Source: Polaromonas sp. | GTDB taxonomy: Bacteria; Pseudomonadota; Gammaproteobacteria; Burkholderiales; Burkholderiaceae_C | Reading direction: 5' to 3' | DNA length: 64,000 nucleotides | NCBI GenBank assembly: GCA_013297865.1 | Contig: JAAFIP010000003.1 | Location: 239,801-303,800, forward strand | Shown here: positions 25,983 to 33,814 of the stretch, piece after piece | Numbering within the stretch: the first letter of the stretch is position 1 | Layout: each line of letters opens with the position of its first letter | Notes under the pieces: generated by a model | Database searches by the model: none | What the model saw: the letters and a program-made list of their open reading frames with translations, nothing else | What the model was told of the DNA's origin: nothing | Program-made: the position numbers and the translations under genes

Positions 25983-26579
25983 ATGCTAAGCAACTCCAAC
26001 ACCATGCGCCCCGATCCGTGGCTTGAGCGCTGGTTGCCTGTCATACGGGAGCATGCAACCAACACGACCATCCTTGAGATCGGCTGTGGCATCGGCGAAG
26101 ACACGGCTGCCCTGACAGCGGCCGGATTTGCAGTGCACGCTTTTGATCTTTCGCAATCTGCAACAACTGCAGCCAGACTGCGCGCTCCTTCGGCCTTGAT
26201 TGAATGCAGAGACTCGCGCGAGCCCCTGCCCGAGCAGGCCAGAGACCTTGGTGTCATCATTGCTAGCCTGTCTCTGCACTACTTCTCATGGGCTGAAACA
26301 CAAGCTCTGGTGCATCGCATCCACAGCGCACTGCGTCCAGGCGGCCTGCTACTGTGCCGCCTCAACTCCACACAGGACCACCACTTCGGTGCCACAGGCT
26401 ACCCAGAGATTGAGCCCAACTTCTTCCTGGTCAAAGGCGAACCCAAACGCTTCTTCGACCAGGCTTCCATCGAATCGCTATTTGGCCCGGGCTGGAGCAT
26501 CCGCTCGCTGGAACACCACACTACAGACAAGTACATCAAGACAAAAGCCTTGTGGGAAATCGTTGTTGCACGCGCCTGA
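25983..26579 (+). CDS. Class I SAM-dependent methyltransferase
   Basis: This 198-residue protein has the Rossmann SAM-binding motif ILEIGCGIGEDTAAL (about residues 30-44), a following acidic strand HAFDLSQSA, an ASLSLHYFSW motif IV, and ALRPGGLLLCRLN. It resembles the TehB/UbiE-like small-molecule methyltransferases. No substrate-specific region is recognised. The gene stands alone, 100 bp before tatD. Repeat copy 6 lies in its upstream region. Confidence 0.85.
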   Translation: MLSNSNTMRPDPWLERWLPVIREHATNTTILEIGCGIGEDTAALTAAGFAVHAFDLSQSATTAARLRAPSALIECRDSREPLPEQARDLGVIIASLSLHYFSWAETQALVHRIHSALRPGGLLLCRLNSTQDHHFGATGYPEIEPNFFLVKGEPKRFFDQASIESLFGPGWSIRSLEHHTTDKYIKTKALWEIVVARA

Positions 26580-26678
26580 GCATTTCCGATCCAGCATCCA
26601 TATTCGCAGCCAGCGCATTCGCATGGTCTATGCCAGACGAGGCTGCAAGCGCATCCGAAAAAGTGGCATCATTGGACT

Positions 26679-27506
26679 ATGTGGATAGACACCCATTGCC
26701 ATTTAGACGCCGCAGAATTCGGAGATAAAGCCCAGGAAATCCGTGCGCTGGCAGCTACTGAAAGCGTAGCGCACTGCATCTACCCTGCTGTAGAGACAGC
26801 CAATTTTGAAGCGGTGCGCGGCTTGGCGCATCTGTGCGGGGACAGCTACGCATTGGGGATTCATCCGCTGTATGTACCGCAGGCGGCAGATGAGGACTTG
26901 GACAGGCTGGACGCCGCCTTGCTGCAGCACCGCAGCGACCCGCGCCTGGTGGCGGTGGGCGAGATTGGGCTGGACTACTTTGTTCCTGCCCTCACCACCA
27001 GCCCCCTGCGCGAAAAACAGGAGCGCTTTTACCGTGCGCAGCTCAAGCTGGCGCGCAAACACGGCCTGCCGGTGATCATGCATGTGCGCCGCTCGGCAGA
27101 CCAGTTGCTCAAGGGCCTGCGCGAGATCGCTGTGCCCAGCGGCATCGCCCATGCCTTCAACGGCTCTGACCAGCAGGCCCAGCAGTTCATCGAGCGCGGC
27201 TTTGCACTGGGATTTGGTGGCGCAGTGACTTACGAGCGGGCCACACAGCTGCGTCACCTGGCCACCACCCTGGCCGCCCAGGCCCTGGTGCTGGAGACCG
27301 ACGCGCCTGACATTCCTCCGCATTGGCTGTATGTCACCGCCGAGCAGCGCGCCGCCGGTGTGGCCCAGGGTATCAACAGCCCCGCCCAGCTGCCGCGCAT
27401 TGGCGCTGTGCTGGCCGAGCTGCGCGGCATCAGCAGCGAGGCCTTGCGTGCCATCACCGCAGCCAATGCCCAGCGCGTGCTGCCCAAGCTAGGCGCCCTG
27501 CTGTGA
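26679..27506 (+). CDS. TatD family metal-dependent hydrolase
   Basis: The protein has 275 residues with the TIM-barrel metal ligands of TatD DNases: WIDTHCHLDAAEF at the N-terminus, VGEIGLDYF, PVIMHVRRSADQLL, IAHAFNGS and LVLETDAPDIPP. Family members are 3'-5' exonucleases acting on DNA or other phosphodiesters. Its TGA overlaps the GTG of the following DNA glycosylase gene, so the two are translationally coupled and may share a DNA-repair role. Confidence 0.93.
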   Translation: MWIDTHCHLDAAEFGDKAQEIRALAATESVAHCIYPAVETANFEAVRGLAHLCGDSYALGIHPLYVPQAADEDLDRLDAALLQHRSDPRLVAVGEIGLDYFVPALTTSPLREKQERFYRAQLKLARKHGLPVIMHVRRSADQLLKGLREIAVPSGIAHAFNGSDQQAQQFIERGFALGFGGAVTYERATQLRHLATTLAAQALVLETDAPDIPPHWLYVTAEQRAAGVAQGINSPAQLPRIGAVLAELRGISSEALRAITAANAQRVLPKLGALL

Positions 27507-28015
27507 GCACAGGTGCCCCACTGCAGGGCCTGCCGCCCTTGCTGGCGGGCCATACCCGGGTGGTCATTTTGGGCAGCTTTCCGGGGGTGCGCTCTTTGCA
27601 GCTTCAGCAGTACTACGCACACCCTCAAAACCAGTTCTGGAGGCTTGTTTTCAGTGTCTTTTCGGCCTCCAGCCCAATAGAATATCGCGGGAGCAGCTAT
27701 GAAAATAATAGTAAACAGCTTCTTAGTATAGGCATCGGACTGTGGGACGTCTACGCCGCGTGCGAGCGCGAAGGCAGCTTGGACAGTGCCATCCGCAGCG
27801 CCCAGCTCAACGATCTGGCCAGCCTGCACAGGCTCTGCCCGCAGCTGCGCGCCATCGCCCATAATGGCGGGGAAAGCTTTAAACATGCCCGACACACTTC
27901 CCAGCTTGGACTGCCTGTCCATAAACTGCCCTCCAGCAGCCCTGCCAATGCCAGCTGGAGCTTTGAGCGCAAGCTGGCTGTCTGGCGGGATGTGTTGCAA
28001 CCGTATTTGACATGA
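27503..28015 (+). CDS. Uracil/deoxyinosine DNA glycosylase family protein with repeat-derived insert
   Basis: This is a 170-residue protein from a GTG that overlaps the tatD stop. It shows the UDG-superfamily features of the DNA-deoxyinosine glycosylase group: VVILGSFPGVRSLQLQQYYA, PQNQFWRL, GIGLWDVYAACEREGSLDSA and AHNGGESF. The expected role is removal of deaminated bases. Residues about 52-70 (SASSPIEYRGSSYENN) are encoded by a copy of the dispersed palindromic repeat. They fall in the loop before GIGLWDV, where I expect related proteins to be variable. The frame remains intact through the repeat. Confidence 0.85.
   Translation: MSTGAPLQGLPPLLAGHTRVVILGSFPGVRSLQLQQYYAHPQNQFWRLVFSVFSASSPIEYRGSSYENNSKQLLSIGIGLWDVYAACEREGSLDSAIRSAQLNDLASLHRLCPQLRAIAHNGGESFKHARHTSQLGLPVHKLPSSSPANASWSFERKLAVWRDVLQPYLT
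27656..27712 (-). repeat. Dispersed palindromic repeat, copy 7, inside the DNA glycosylase gene
   Basis: It reads CCTCCAGCCCAATAGAATAT, CGCGGGAGCAGCTATGAAAA, then TAATAG. This is close to the consensus and fully contained in an open frame. It encodes about 19 residues. Confidence 0.88.
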
Positions 28016-28758
28016 ACGATTTACCCGAAGTCAGCACCAGCGAACTCGACGGCGTGCGCTACCTGCACCTGGGCACCGAATGGGTGCAAGGCAGCATGGA
28101 TATCAAGCAGCCCTTTGCCATAGAGCTGGACTATGTGCAACGCATGATGGCCTGGCTGCTGTGGGCCGACCTGCGTGAGCTGGCCAGCCTGCACACCATG
28201 CAACTGGGCCTGGGCTCTGCAGCATTGACCAAGTTTTGCTACAAGCACCTGCGCTGCCGCGTTACCACAGTGGAGATCAACCCCGAGGTGATCGCAGCCT
28301 GCAAGGCCTGGTTCAAGCTGCCTGAGAACGACGCACGGCTCAATGTGGTGCTGGCCGACGCGGGCAGCGAGATTGCCAAGCCCGAGCGCAGGGGCACGGT
28401 AGACGCACTGCAGGTGGACCTGTATGACCATGAGGCCGCAGCGCCCGTGCTGGACAGCGTGGGTTTTTATGCAGACTGCCGCATGGCCCTGACTGAGCAC
28501 GGCATCATGACAGTCAACCTGTTTGGCCGCATGTCCAGCTATGCACAGAGTGTCGAGAAGATCTGCAAAGCCTTTGGCGCCGAGAACGTTTGGGCTTTCA
28601 AGCCCACCCGCGAGGGCAATGCGATTGTGCTGGCCCACCGCAGCACGCGCAGCCAGCCGCGTGCCAAACTTGCTGAAAACGCCGAAATCATCCACACTCG
28701 CTTTGGCCTGCCCGCACACAAATGGCTGCGAATCTTCAAACCCGTGCTGCCCACCTGA
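28012..28758 (+). CDS. Spermidine synthase-like protein
   Basis: The protein has 248 residues. It has the Rossmann fold of the polyamine aminopropyltransferase group: MQLGLGSAALTKFCYKH, VTTVEINPEVIAACKAWF, LNVVLADAGSE and DALQVDLYD. The substrate-binding portion of true SpeE is not complete, so it may be a non-polyamine homologue. Its ATG overlaps the preceding stop by 4 bp (ATGA), which puts it in one operon with tatD and the glycosylase gene and just before the ATPase gene. Confidence 0.82.
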   Translation: MNDLPEVSTSELDGVRYLHLGTEWVQGSMDIKQPFAIELDYVQRMMAWLLWADLRELASLHTMQLGLGSAALTKFCYKHLRCRVTTVEINPEVIAACKAWFKLPENDARLNVVLADAGSEIAKPERRGTVDALQVDLYDHEAAAPVLDSVGFYADCRMALTEHGIMTVNLFGRMSSYAQSVEKICKAFGAENVWAFKPTREGNAIVLAHRSTRSQPRAKLAENAEIIHTRFGLPAHKWLRIFKPVLPT

Positions 28759-28764
28759 ATTGCC

Positions 28765-30564
28765 ATGAACGCTGTTGTCAAACCCGCTGCCCCCGCCAAA
28801 AGCAAAAACGCCCCCTTCACCGGTCTGGTGGACTGGCGCCGACTGGTCGAATGGCTCAATGCCGATGGCGTGATCAGCCAGGACGAAGCACGCCGCACCA
28901 TCGCCCGCTGCTCGCAGGCCGAGAGCGCCCAACACCCGCTGGTGCGCCTGGCCAGCGTGGCCATGACCCGCGTGGCCGATGGCAAGCCGCTGGACATTGA
29001 AACCCTGACCCAATACCTGGCCCACAAAGCCGGCATGGACTATCTGCGCATTGACCCGCTCAAGGTCGATGTGGGCAAGGTATCTGACACCATGAGCGCG
29101 GTCTATGCCGAGCGCCATGGCGTGCTGCCTGTGCAAGTGACGCCCACCGAGGTAGTGGTGGCCACGTCCCAGCCTTTTGTCAACGACTGGATCAGCGAGG
29201 TCGAGCGCCAGGCACGGCGCAGCGTGCGCATTGTGGTGGCCAATCCGCAGGATATTCACCGCTACACCGCAGAGTTTTTTGCACTGGCCAAGTCGGTGCG
29301 CGCTGCGGTCAAGTCGGGCAGCGGCAACAACGCAGCCAACTTTGAGCAGCTGGTGGAGCTGGGCCGCAACAACAAAACCCTGGACGCCAACGACCAGGGC
29401 GTGGTGCAGGTGGTGGACTGGCTGTGGCAATACGCCTTCGACCAGCGCGCCAGCGACATTCACCTGGAGCCGCGCCGCGAGCAGGGCGTGATCCGCTTTC
29501 GCATCGACGGTGTGCTGCACACGGTCTATCAGCTGCCGCCCGCGGTGATGACCGCCATGACCTCGCGCATCAAGCTGCTGGGCCGCATGGACGTGGTGGA
29601 AAAGCGCCGCCCGCAGGATGGCCGCATCAAAACCCGCAACCCGCGCGGCGACGAGATCGAGATGCGTCTGTCCACCCTGCCCACCGCCTTTGGCGAGAAG
29701 ATGGTGATGCGTATTTTTGACCCCGACACTGCTGTAAAGGACCTGGACGGCCTGGGCTTCAGCCAGCACGACGCCACCCGCTGGGAAGAGCTGGTCAAGC
29801 GGCCCTACGGCATCATTTTGGTCACCGGGCCCACAGGCTCAGGCAAAACCACCACGCTGTACTCCACCCTCAAGCGCGTAGCCACTGAAGAGGTCAATGT
29901 CAGCACCATCGAAGACCCGATCGAGATGATCGAACCGGCTTTCAATCAGACCCAGGCCCAGCCCCAGCTGGACTTTGGCTTTGCCGAAGGCCTGCGCTCG
30001 CTCATGCGCCAAGACCCCGACATTCTGATGGTCGGCGAGATTCGCGATCTGGCCACCGCCGACATGGCCGTGCAGGCCGCGCTGACCGGCCACTTGGTGT
30101 TCAGCACCCTGCACACCAACGACGCGCCCAGTGCCATCACCCGCCTGATGGAGCTGGGTGTGCCGCCCTATCTGCTTAACGCCACCATGCTGGGCGTGCT
30201 GGCCCAGCGCCTGGTGCGCACCCTGTGCAAACAGTGCAAGCAGCCCGACAAAAGCACCAGCCGCGAGGCCTTGAACGAGATCATCAAGCCCTGGCAGATC
30301 AACGGTGGCTACCAGCCCTACAAACCCGTAGGCTGTGTGGACTGCCGCATGACCGGCTTCATGGGCCGCATGGGCATCTACGAGCTGCTGACCACCACCG
30401 AGCTGTTCAAGGTGCAGGTCAACAAAGAGCCCAGCATCGATGCGCTGCGCCGCCAGTCGGTGGCCGATGGCATGCGCCCGCTGCGTCTGGCAGGAGTCTT
30501 GCGTGTAGCCGAGGGCATCACCACCCTGGAAGAAGTGCTCAGCGCCACACCGCCGATGGCCTGA
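28765..30564 (+). CDS. GspE/PilB-type secretion ATPase
   Basis: This is a 599-residue cytoplasmic ATPase of the type II secretion / type IV pilus family. It has an N-terminal MshEN-like domain (about residues 15-190), then the nucleotide-binding core: VTGPTGSGKTTTLYSTLKR (Walker A), STIEDPIEMI (Asp box), DILMVGEIRDLATADMA (Walker B), and HTNDAPSAITRL (His box). A zinc knuckle (LCKQCKQ...VGCVDCRMTG) follows. No pilin, secretin or platform gene is nearby, so it is an orphan ATPase here. It follows the spermidine synthase-like gene by 6 bp. Confidence 0.92.
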   Translation: MNAVVKPAAPAKSKNAPFTGLVDWRRLVEWLNADGVISQDEARRTIARCSQAESAQHPLVRLASVAMTRVADGKPLDIETLTQYLAHKAGMDYLRIDPLKVDVGKVSDTMSAVYAERHGVLPVQVTPTEVVVATSQPFVNDWISEVERQARRSVRIVVANPQDIHRYTAEFFALAKSVRAAVKSGSGNNAANFEQLVELGRNNKTLDANDQGVVQVVDWLWQYAFDQRASDIHLEPRREQGVIRFRIDGVLHTVYQLPPAVMTAMTSRIKLLGRMDVVEKRRPQDGRIKTRNPRGDEIEMRLSTLPTAFGEKMVMRIFDPDTAVKDLDGLGFSQHDATRWEELVKRPYGIILVTGPTGSGKTTTLYSTLKRVATEEVNVSTIEDPIEMIEPAFNQTQAQPQLDFGFAEGLRSLMRQDPDILMVGEIRDLATADMAVQAALTGHLVFSTLHTNDAPSAITRLMELGVPPYLLNATMLGVLAQRLVRTLCKQCKQPDKSTSREALNEIIKPWQINGGYQPYKPVGCVDCRMTGFMGRMGIYELLTTTELFKVQVNKEPSIDALRRQSVADGMRPLRLAGVLRVAEGITTLEEVLSATPPMA

Positions 30565-30705
30565 GGCCGGCAAAATGCCTTTGAGCCGCTGCCCTCACAT
30601 TAAATTCAGGGTTATTGCTAGGTCCGTAGGTGGAATCCACACACCGCGCGGGGGCTTGTCACGCCACAATCGCTGAATGGTTATTACTGATAATTGGAGC
30701 AACTT

Positions 30706-31191
30706 GTGAATATCAAAAGTCAAAAAGACTTCTTCTCGGGGCTGATGTTTTTGGTGGTGGGCATGGCTTTTGCCATCGGTGCCTACAACTACAACATGGG
30801 CGATGGTGCACGCATGGGGCCGGGCTACTTCCCGCGCATGTTGGGTGTGCTTTTGGCCATTCTGGGCTGTGTGATCACATTCAAGGCGCTGACGGTAGCC
30901 ACCGCAGACGGCGAAAAGTTGGGCACATGGGCCTGGAAGCCTATGGCCTGCATCCTGGGTGCCAACGTGATTTTCGGCATCATGCTGGGGGGCTTGCCAT
31001 CCATCAAATTGCCTGCCATGGGACTGATCGTAGGCATCTACGCACTGACCTTTGTGGCCAGCTTGGCCAGTGAGAAATTTAACCCCAAGGAAGTATTTTT
31101 CCTCGCCACGGCATTGGCCCTACTGTGCTACGTGGCGTTCGTTGTCTTGCTCAAGCTGCAGTTTCCTGTGTGGCCTACGTTCATTGCTTAA
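30706..31191 (+). CDS. tctB: Tripartite tricarboxylate transporter, small membrane subunit TctB
   Basis: The protein has 161 residues with four predicted membrane helices. The GTG at 30706 is chosen because GGAG lies 7 bases upstream. The pattern (FFSGLMFLVVGMAFAIGAYN, an early G-x-G-Y-F-P motif in RMGPGYFPRMLG) is typical of TctB. It works with TctA (large permease) and a periplasmic binding protein to take up carboxylates in a sodium-dependent way. tctA follows after 12 bp. Confidence 0.92.
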   Translation: MNIKSQKDFFSGLMFLVVGMAFAIGAYNYNMGDGARMGPGYFPRMLGVLLAILGCVITFKALTVATADGEKLGTWAWKPMACILGANVIFGIMLGGLPSIKLPAMGLIVGIYALTFVASLASEKFNPKEVFFLATALALLCYVAFVVLLKLQFPVWPTFIA

Positions 31192-31203
31192 GGAGTAGCA
31201 CAC

Positions 31204-32715
31204 ATGGATTTAATCAACAATCTCGCGCTGGGTTTTGGTGTCGCGTTCACCGCACAAAACCTGCTGTATGCCTTTATCGGTTGCATTTTGGGCACCTTGA
31301 TTGGCGTGTTGCCTGGCATTGGCCCCGTGGCCACGATTGCCATGCTCTTGCCAGCCACCTACGCACTCCCCCCGATCGCCGCGCTGATCATGCTGGCCGG
31401 TATCTACTACGGCGCGCAATACGGCGGCTCAACCACTGCGATTTTGGTGAACCTGCCCGGTGAATCGTCTTCGGTGGTCACCTGCATTGACGGCTACCAA
31501 ATGGCACGCCAGGGCCGTGCGGGTCCTGCGCTGGCAGCGGCTGGCCTGGGCTCGTTTTTTGCGGGCTCGGTAGGCACATTGATCTTGGCCGCATTTGCGC
31601 CGCCTTTGACGGAGCTGGCGTTCAAATTCGGTCCTGCCGAATACTTCTCGCTCATGATTCTGGGCTTAGTCGGCGCGGTCGTGCTGGCCTCGGGCTCGCT
31701 GCTCAAAGCCATTTCCATGATTTTGCTGGGCTTGTTGCTGGGCTTGGTCGGCACCGATGTGAACTCGGGCGTGGCACGCTTCAGTTTCGACATTCCCGAG
31801 CTGACCGACGGCATCGGTTTTGTGGTGATCGCGATGGGCGTGTTTGGCTATGGTGAGATCATCACCAACCTGGCCCAGCCCGAAGACCAACGCGAAGTTT
31901 TCACGGCCGAAGTCAAAGGCCTGTTCCCCACCAAGGAAGACTTCAGGCGCATGACGCCAGCTGTATTGCGCGGAACTGCGCTGGGGTCGCTGTTGGGCAT
32001 TTTGCCCGGTGGTGGCGCCTTGCTCGCCGCATTTGCAGCCTACACAATTGAAAAGAAAACACCGCTAAAGCCAGGCGAAGTACCGTTTGGCAAGGGCAAC
32101 ATCCGCGGCGTGGCAGCTCCTGAGGCGGCCAACAACGCAGGCGCACAAACCTCCTTCATTCCCCTGCTGACCCTGGGCATTCCGCCTAACGCCGTGATGG
32201 CCTTGATGGTGGGTGCGATGACCATCCACAACATCCAGCCTGGCCCGCAGGTGATGACCAGCAACCCCGAACTCTTCTGGGGCCTGATCGCGTCGATGTG
32301 GATTGGCAACCTGATGCTCGTCATCCTGAACCTGCCGCTGATTGGCATCTGGATCAAGCTGCTGACAGTGCCTTACCGCTACCTGTTCCCGGCGATTGTG
32401 TTGTTCTGCGCGATTGGCGTGTACTCCACCAATAACAACACCTTTGACATCTGGATGGTGGCGATTTTCGGCTTTGTGGGCTACCTGTTTGCCAAGCTGG
32501 GCTGCGAGCCCGCGCCTTTGCTGCTGGGCTTCATCCTGGGCCCGATGATGGAAGAGAACCTGCGCCGCGCCCTGCTGCTCTCGCGTGGTGACTGGAGCGT
32601 GTTTGTGACGCGTGGCCTGTCGGCTACCTTGCTGGCCATGGCGGCCTTGCTGCTGATAATCGTGCTCCTGCCATCGGTCAAGAACAAACGAGAAGAAGCC
32701 TTTGTGGAAGATTAA
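31204..32715 (+). CDS. tctA: Tripartite tricarboxylate transporter, large permease TctA
   Basis: This is a 503-residue protein with about 11-12 membrane helices. AAGGAG precedes the ATG at 31204. Characteristic segments are IGVLPGIGPVATIAMLLPAT, YYGAQYGGSTTAILVNLPGE and LGILPGGGALLAAFAAYTIE. In this family the two G-P/G-G-rich repeats form the substrate path. Substrates are typically citrate or other di- and tricarboxylates, but the sequence does not specify which. It completes the membrane part of the transporter encoded by tctBA. Confidence 0.95.
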   Translation: MDLINNLALGFGVAFTAQNLLYAFIGCILGTLIGVLPGIGPVATIAMLLPATYALPPIAALIMLAGIYYGAQYGGSTTAILVNLPGESSSVVTCIDGYQMARQGRAGPALAAAGLGSFFAGSVGTLILAAFAPPLTELAFKFGPAEYFSLMILGLVGAVVLASGSLLKAISMILLGLLLGLVGTDVNSGVARFSFDIPELTDGIGFVVIAMGVFGYGEIITNLAQPEDQREVFTAEVKGLFPTKEDFRRMTPAVLRGTALGSLLGILPGGGALLAAFAAYTIEKKTPLKPGEVPFGKGNIRGVAAPEAANNAGAQTSFIPLLTLGIPPNAVMALMVGAMTIHNIQPGPQVMTSNPELFWGLIASMWIGNLMLVILNLPLIGIWIKLLTVPYRYLFPAIVLFCAIGVYSTNNNTFDIWMVAIFGFVGYLFAKLGCEPAPLLLGFILGPMMEENLRRALLLSRGDWSVFVTRGLSATLLAMAALLLIIVLLPSVKNKREEAFVED

Positions 32716-32743
32716 ACAAGCTCATAGTTTGTAAATCTTGTGG

Positions 32744-32770
32744 AAAACGGCAACTTCGGTTGCCGTTTTT
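32744..32770 (+). terminator. Strong hairpin after tctA, very close to tctC
   Basis: AAAACGGCAAC and GTTGCCGTTTT form an 11-bp stem with a TTCG tetraloop, followed by a T-run. It ends only about 16 bp before the tctC start codon, so it can also act as an attenuator for tctC. Confidence 0.88.
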
Positions 32771-32785
32771 ATTGATAATGCGGCT

Positions 32786-33757
32786 ATGAAACGCCGTCAA
32801 TTCGCCCTCTCCCTAGCTTCTTTGCCCCTTGCTGCAGCCCCCAGCGCAGCCTTTGCCCAGAGCTACCCCACCAAACCCATCCGCCTGATCGTGCCCTTCC
32901 CGGCAGGAGGCGCTACCGACATTCTGGCGCGTGCCCTGTCCATCAAGCTGGGTGAAAAAATAGGCCAGCCCGTGGTGGTGGAAAACCGCCCTGGCGCAGG
33001 CGGCACCATTGGCTCAGACGCAGCGGCCAAATCTGCCCCCGACGGCTACACCTTGCTGTTGGCCACCTCTAGCACCCACAGCATCGGCCCCGCCATCAAC
33101 CCCAAAATTCCGTACAACGCCTTTGAAGACTTCACCCCGCTAGGCTACGTAGCCAGCTCGCCCAACCTGGTGCTGGTGCCCAACACTTCTCCAGCCAAAA
33201 CCGCCAAGGAATTGATCGAGTACGCCAAAAAGAACCCCGGCAAGCTCAATTACGCCTCCAGCGGCAATGGCACCATCGTGCACCTGACCACCGAGCTGTT
33301 CAAGGCCATGGCAGGCGTGTTCATGGTGCACATCCCCTACCGCGGCACCGCGCTGGCCATCCCCGATCTGGTCAGCGGCAAGGTCGATGTGCTGTTTGAC
33401 TCCCTCGTCACCGGCCTGCCCCATGTCAAGGACGGCAAACTGCGGGCTTTGGCCGTCACCAGTGCGGCCCGCACCCCCCTGGCACCCGACTTGCAAGCCG
33501 TGGCCGAAGTGCTGCCAGGCTTTGAGTCCACCACCTGGTTTGGACTGTACGGCCCCAAGGCGCTGCCTGCAGACGTCGTGCAGCGCGTCAATACCGCCCT
33601 CAACGCTACCCTGGCCGACCCCGAGGTGAAAGAGCGCTTTGCCCGCCTGGGCGCAGAGGCTACGGGCGGCAGCGCGCCGCGCTTTGCCCAGGTGGTCAAG
33701 GCCGACCACGACAAATGGAAAGCCATCATTGCTGAGCGCAAGATAGTGGCCGATTGA
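32786..33757 (+). CDS. tctC: Tripartite tricarboxylate transporter binding protein (Bug family)
   Basis: This is a 323-residue periplasmic substrate-binding protein. The ATG at 32786 gives a twin-arginine-like signal (MKRRQFALSLASLPL...AFA) cleaved near residue 24. The mature protein begins SYPTKPIRLIVPFPAGGATD, a hallmark of the Bug/TctC family, with the matching loops ENRPGAGGTIG and GYTLLLATSS. It supplies ligand to TctAB. A rho-independent hairpin sits just upstream, so how this gene is transcribed is unclear. Bug proteins are numerous in Burkholderiales and this one's ligand is not predictable. Confidence 0.93.
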   Translation: MKRRQFALSLASLPLAAAPSAAFAQSYPTKPIRLIVPFPAGGATDILARALSIKLGEKIGQPVVVENRPGAGGTIGSDAAAKSAPDGYTLLLATSSTHSIGPAINPKIPYNAFEDFTPLGYVASSPNLVLVPNTSPAKTAKELIEYAKKNPGKLNYASSGNGTIVHLTTELFKAMAGVFMVHIPYRGTALAIPDLVSGKVDVLFDSLVTGLPHVKDGKLRALAVTSAARTPLAPDLQAVAEVLPGFESTTWFGLYGPKALPADVVQRVNTALNATLADPEVKERFARLGAEATGGSAPRFAQVVKADHDKWKAIIAERKIVAD

Positions 33758-33814
33758 TCTGCCGGCTATGCCGCCCCTGCAAAAGTGCTTTGACAAGCCC
33801 GTAAAATACAGGGC

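Noticed and set aside
28021-29769. 582-codon minus-strand open frame over the spermidine synthase-like and ATPase genes
   Set aside because: The plus-strand genes have full motifs; the minus frame is His/Gln/Ala-rich without recognisable domains.
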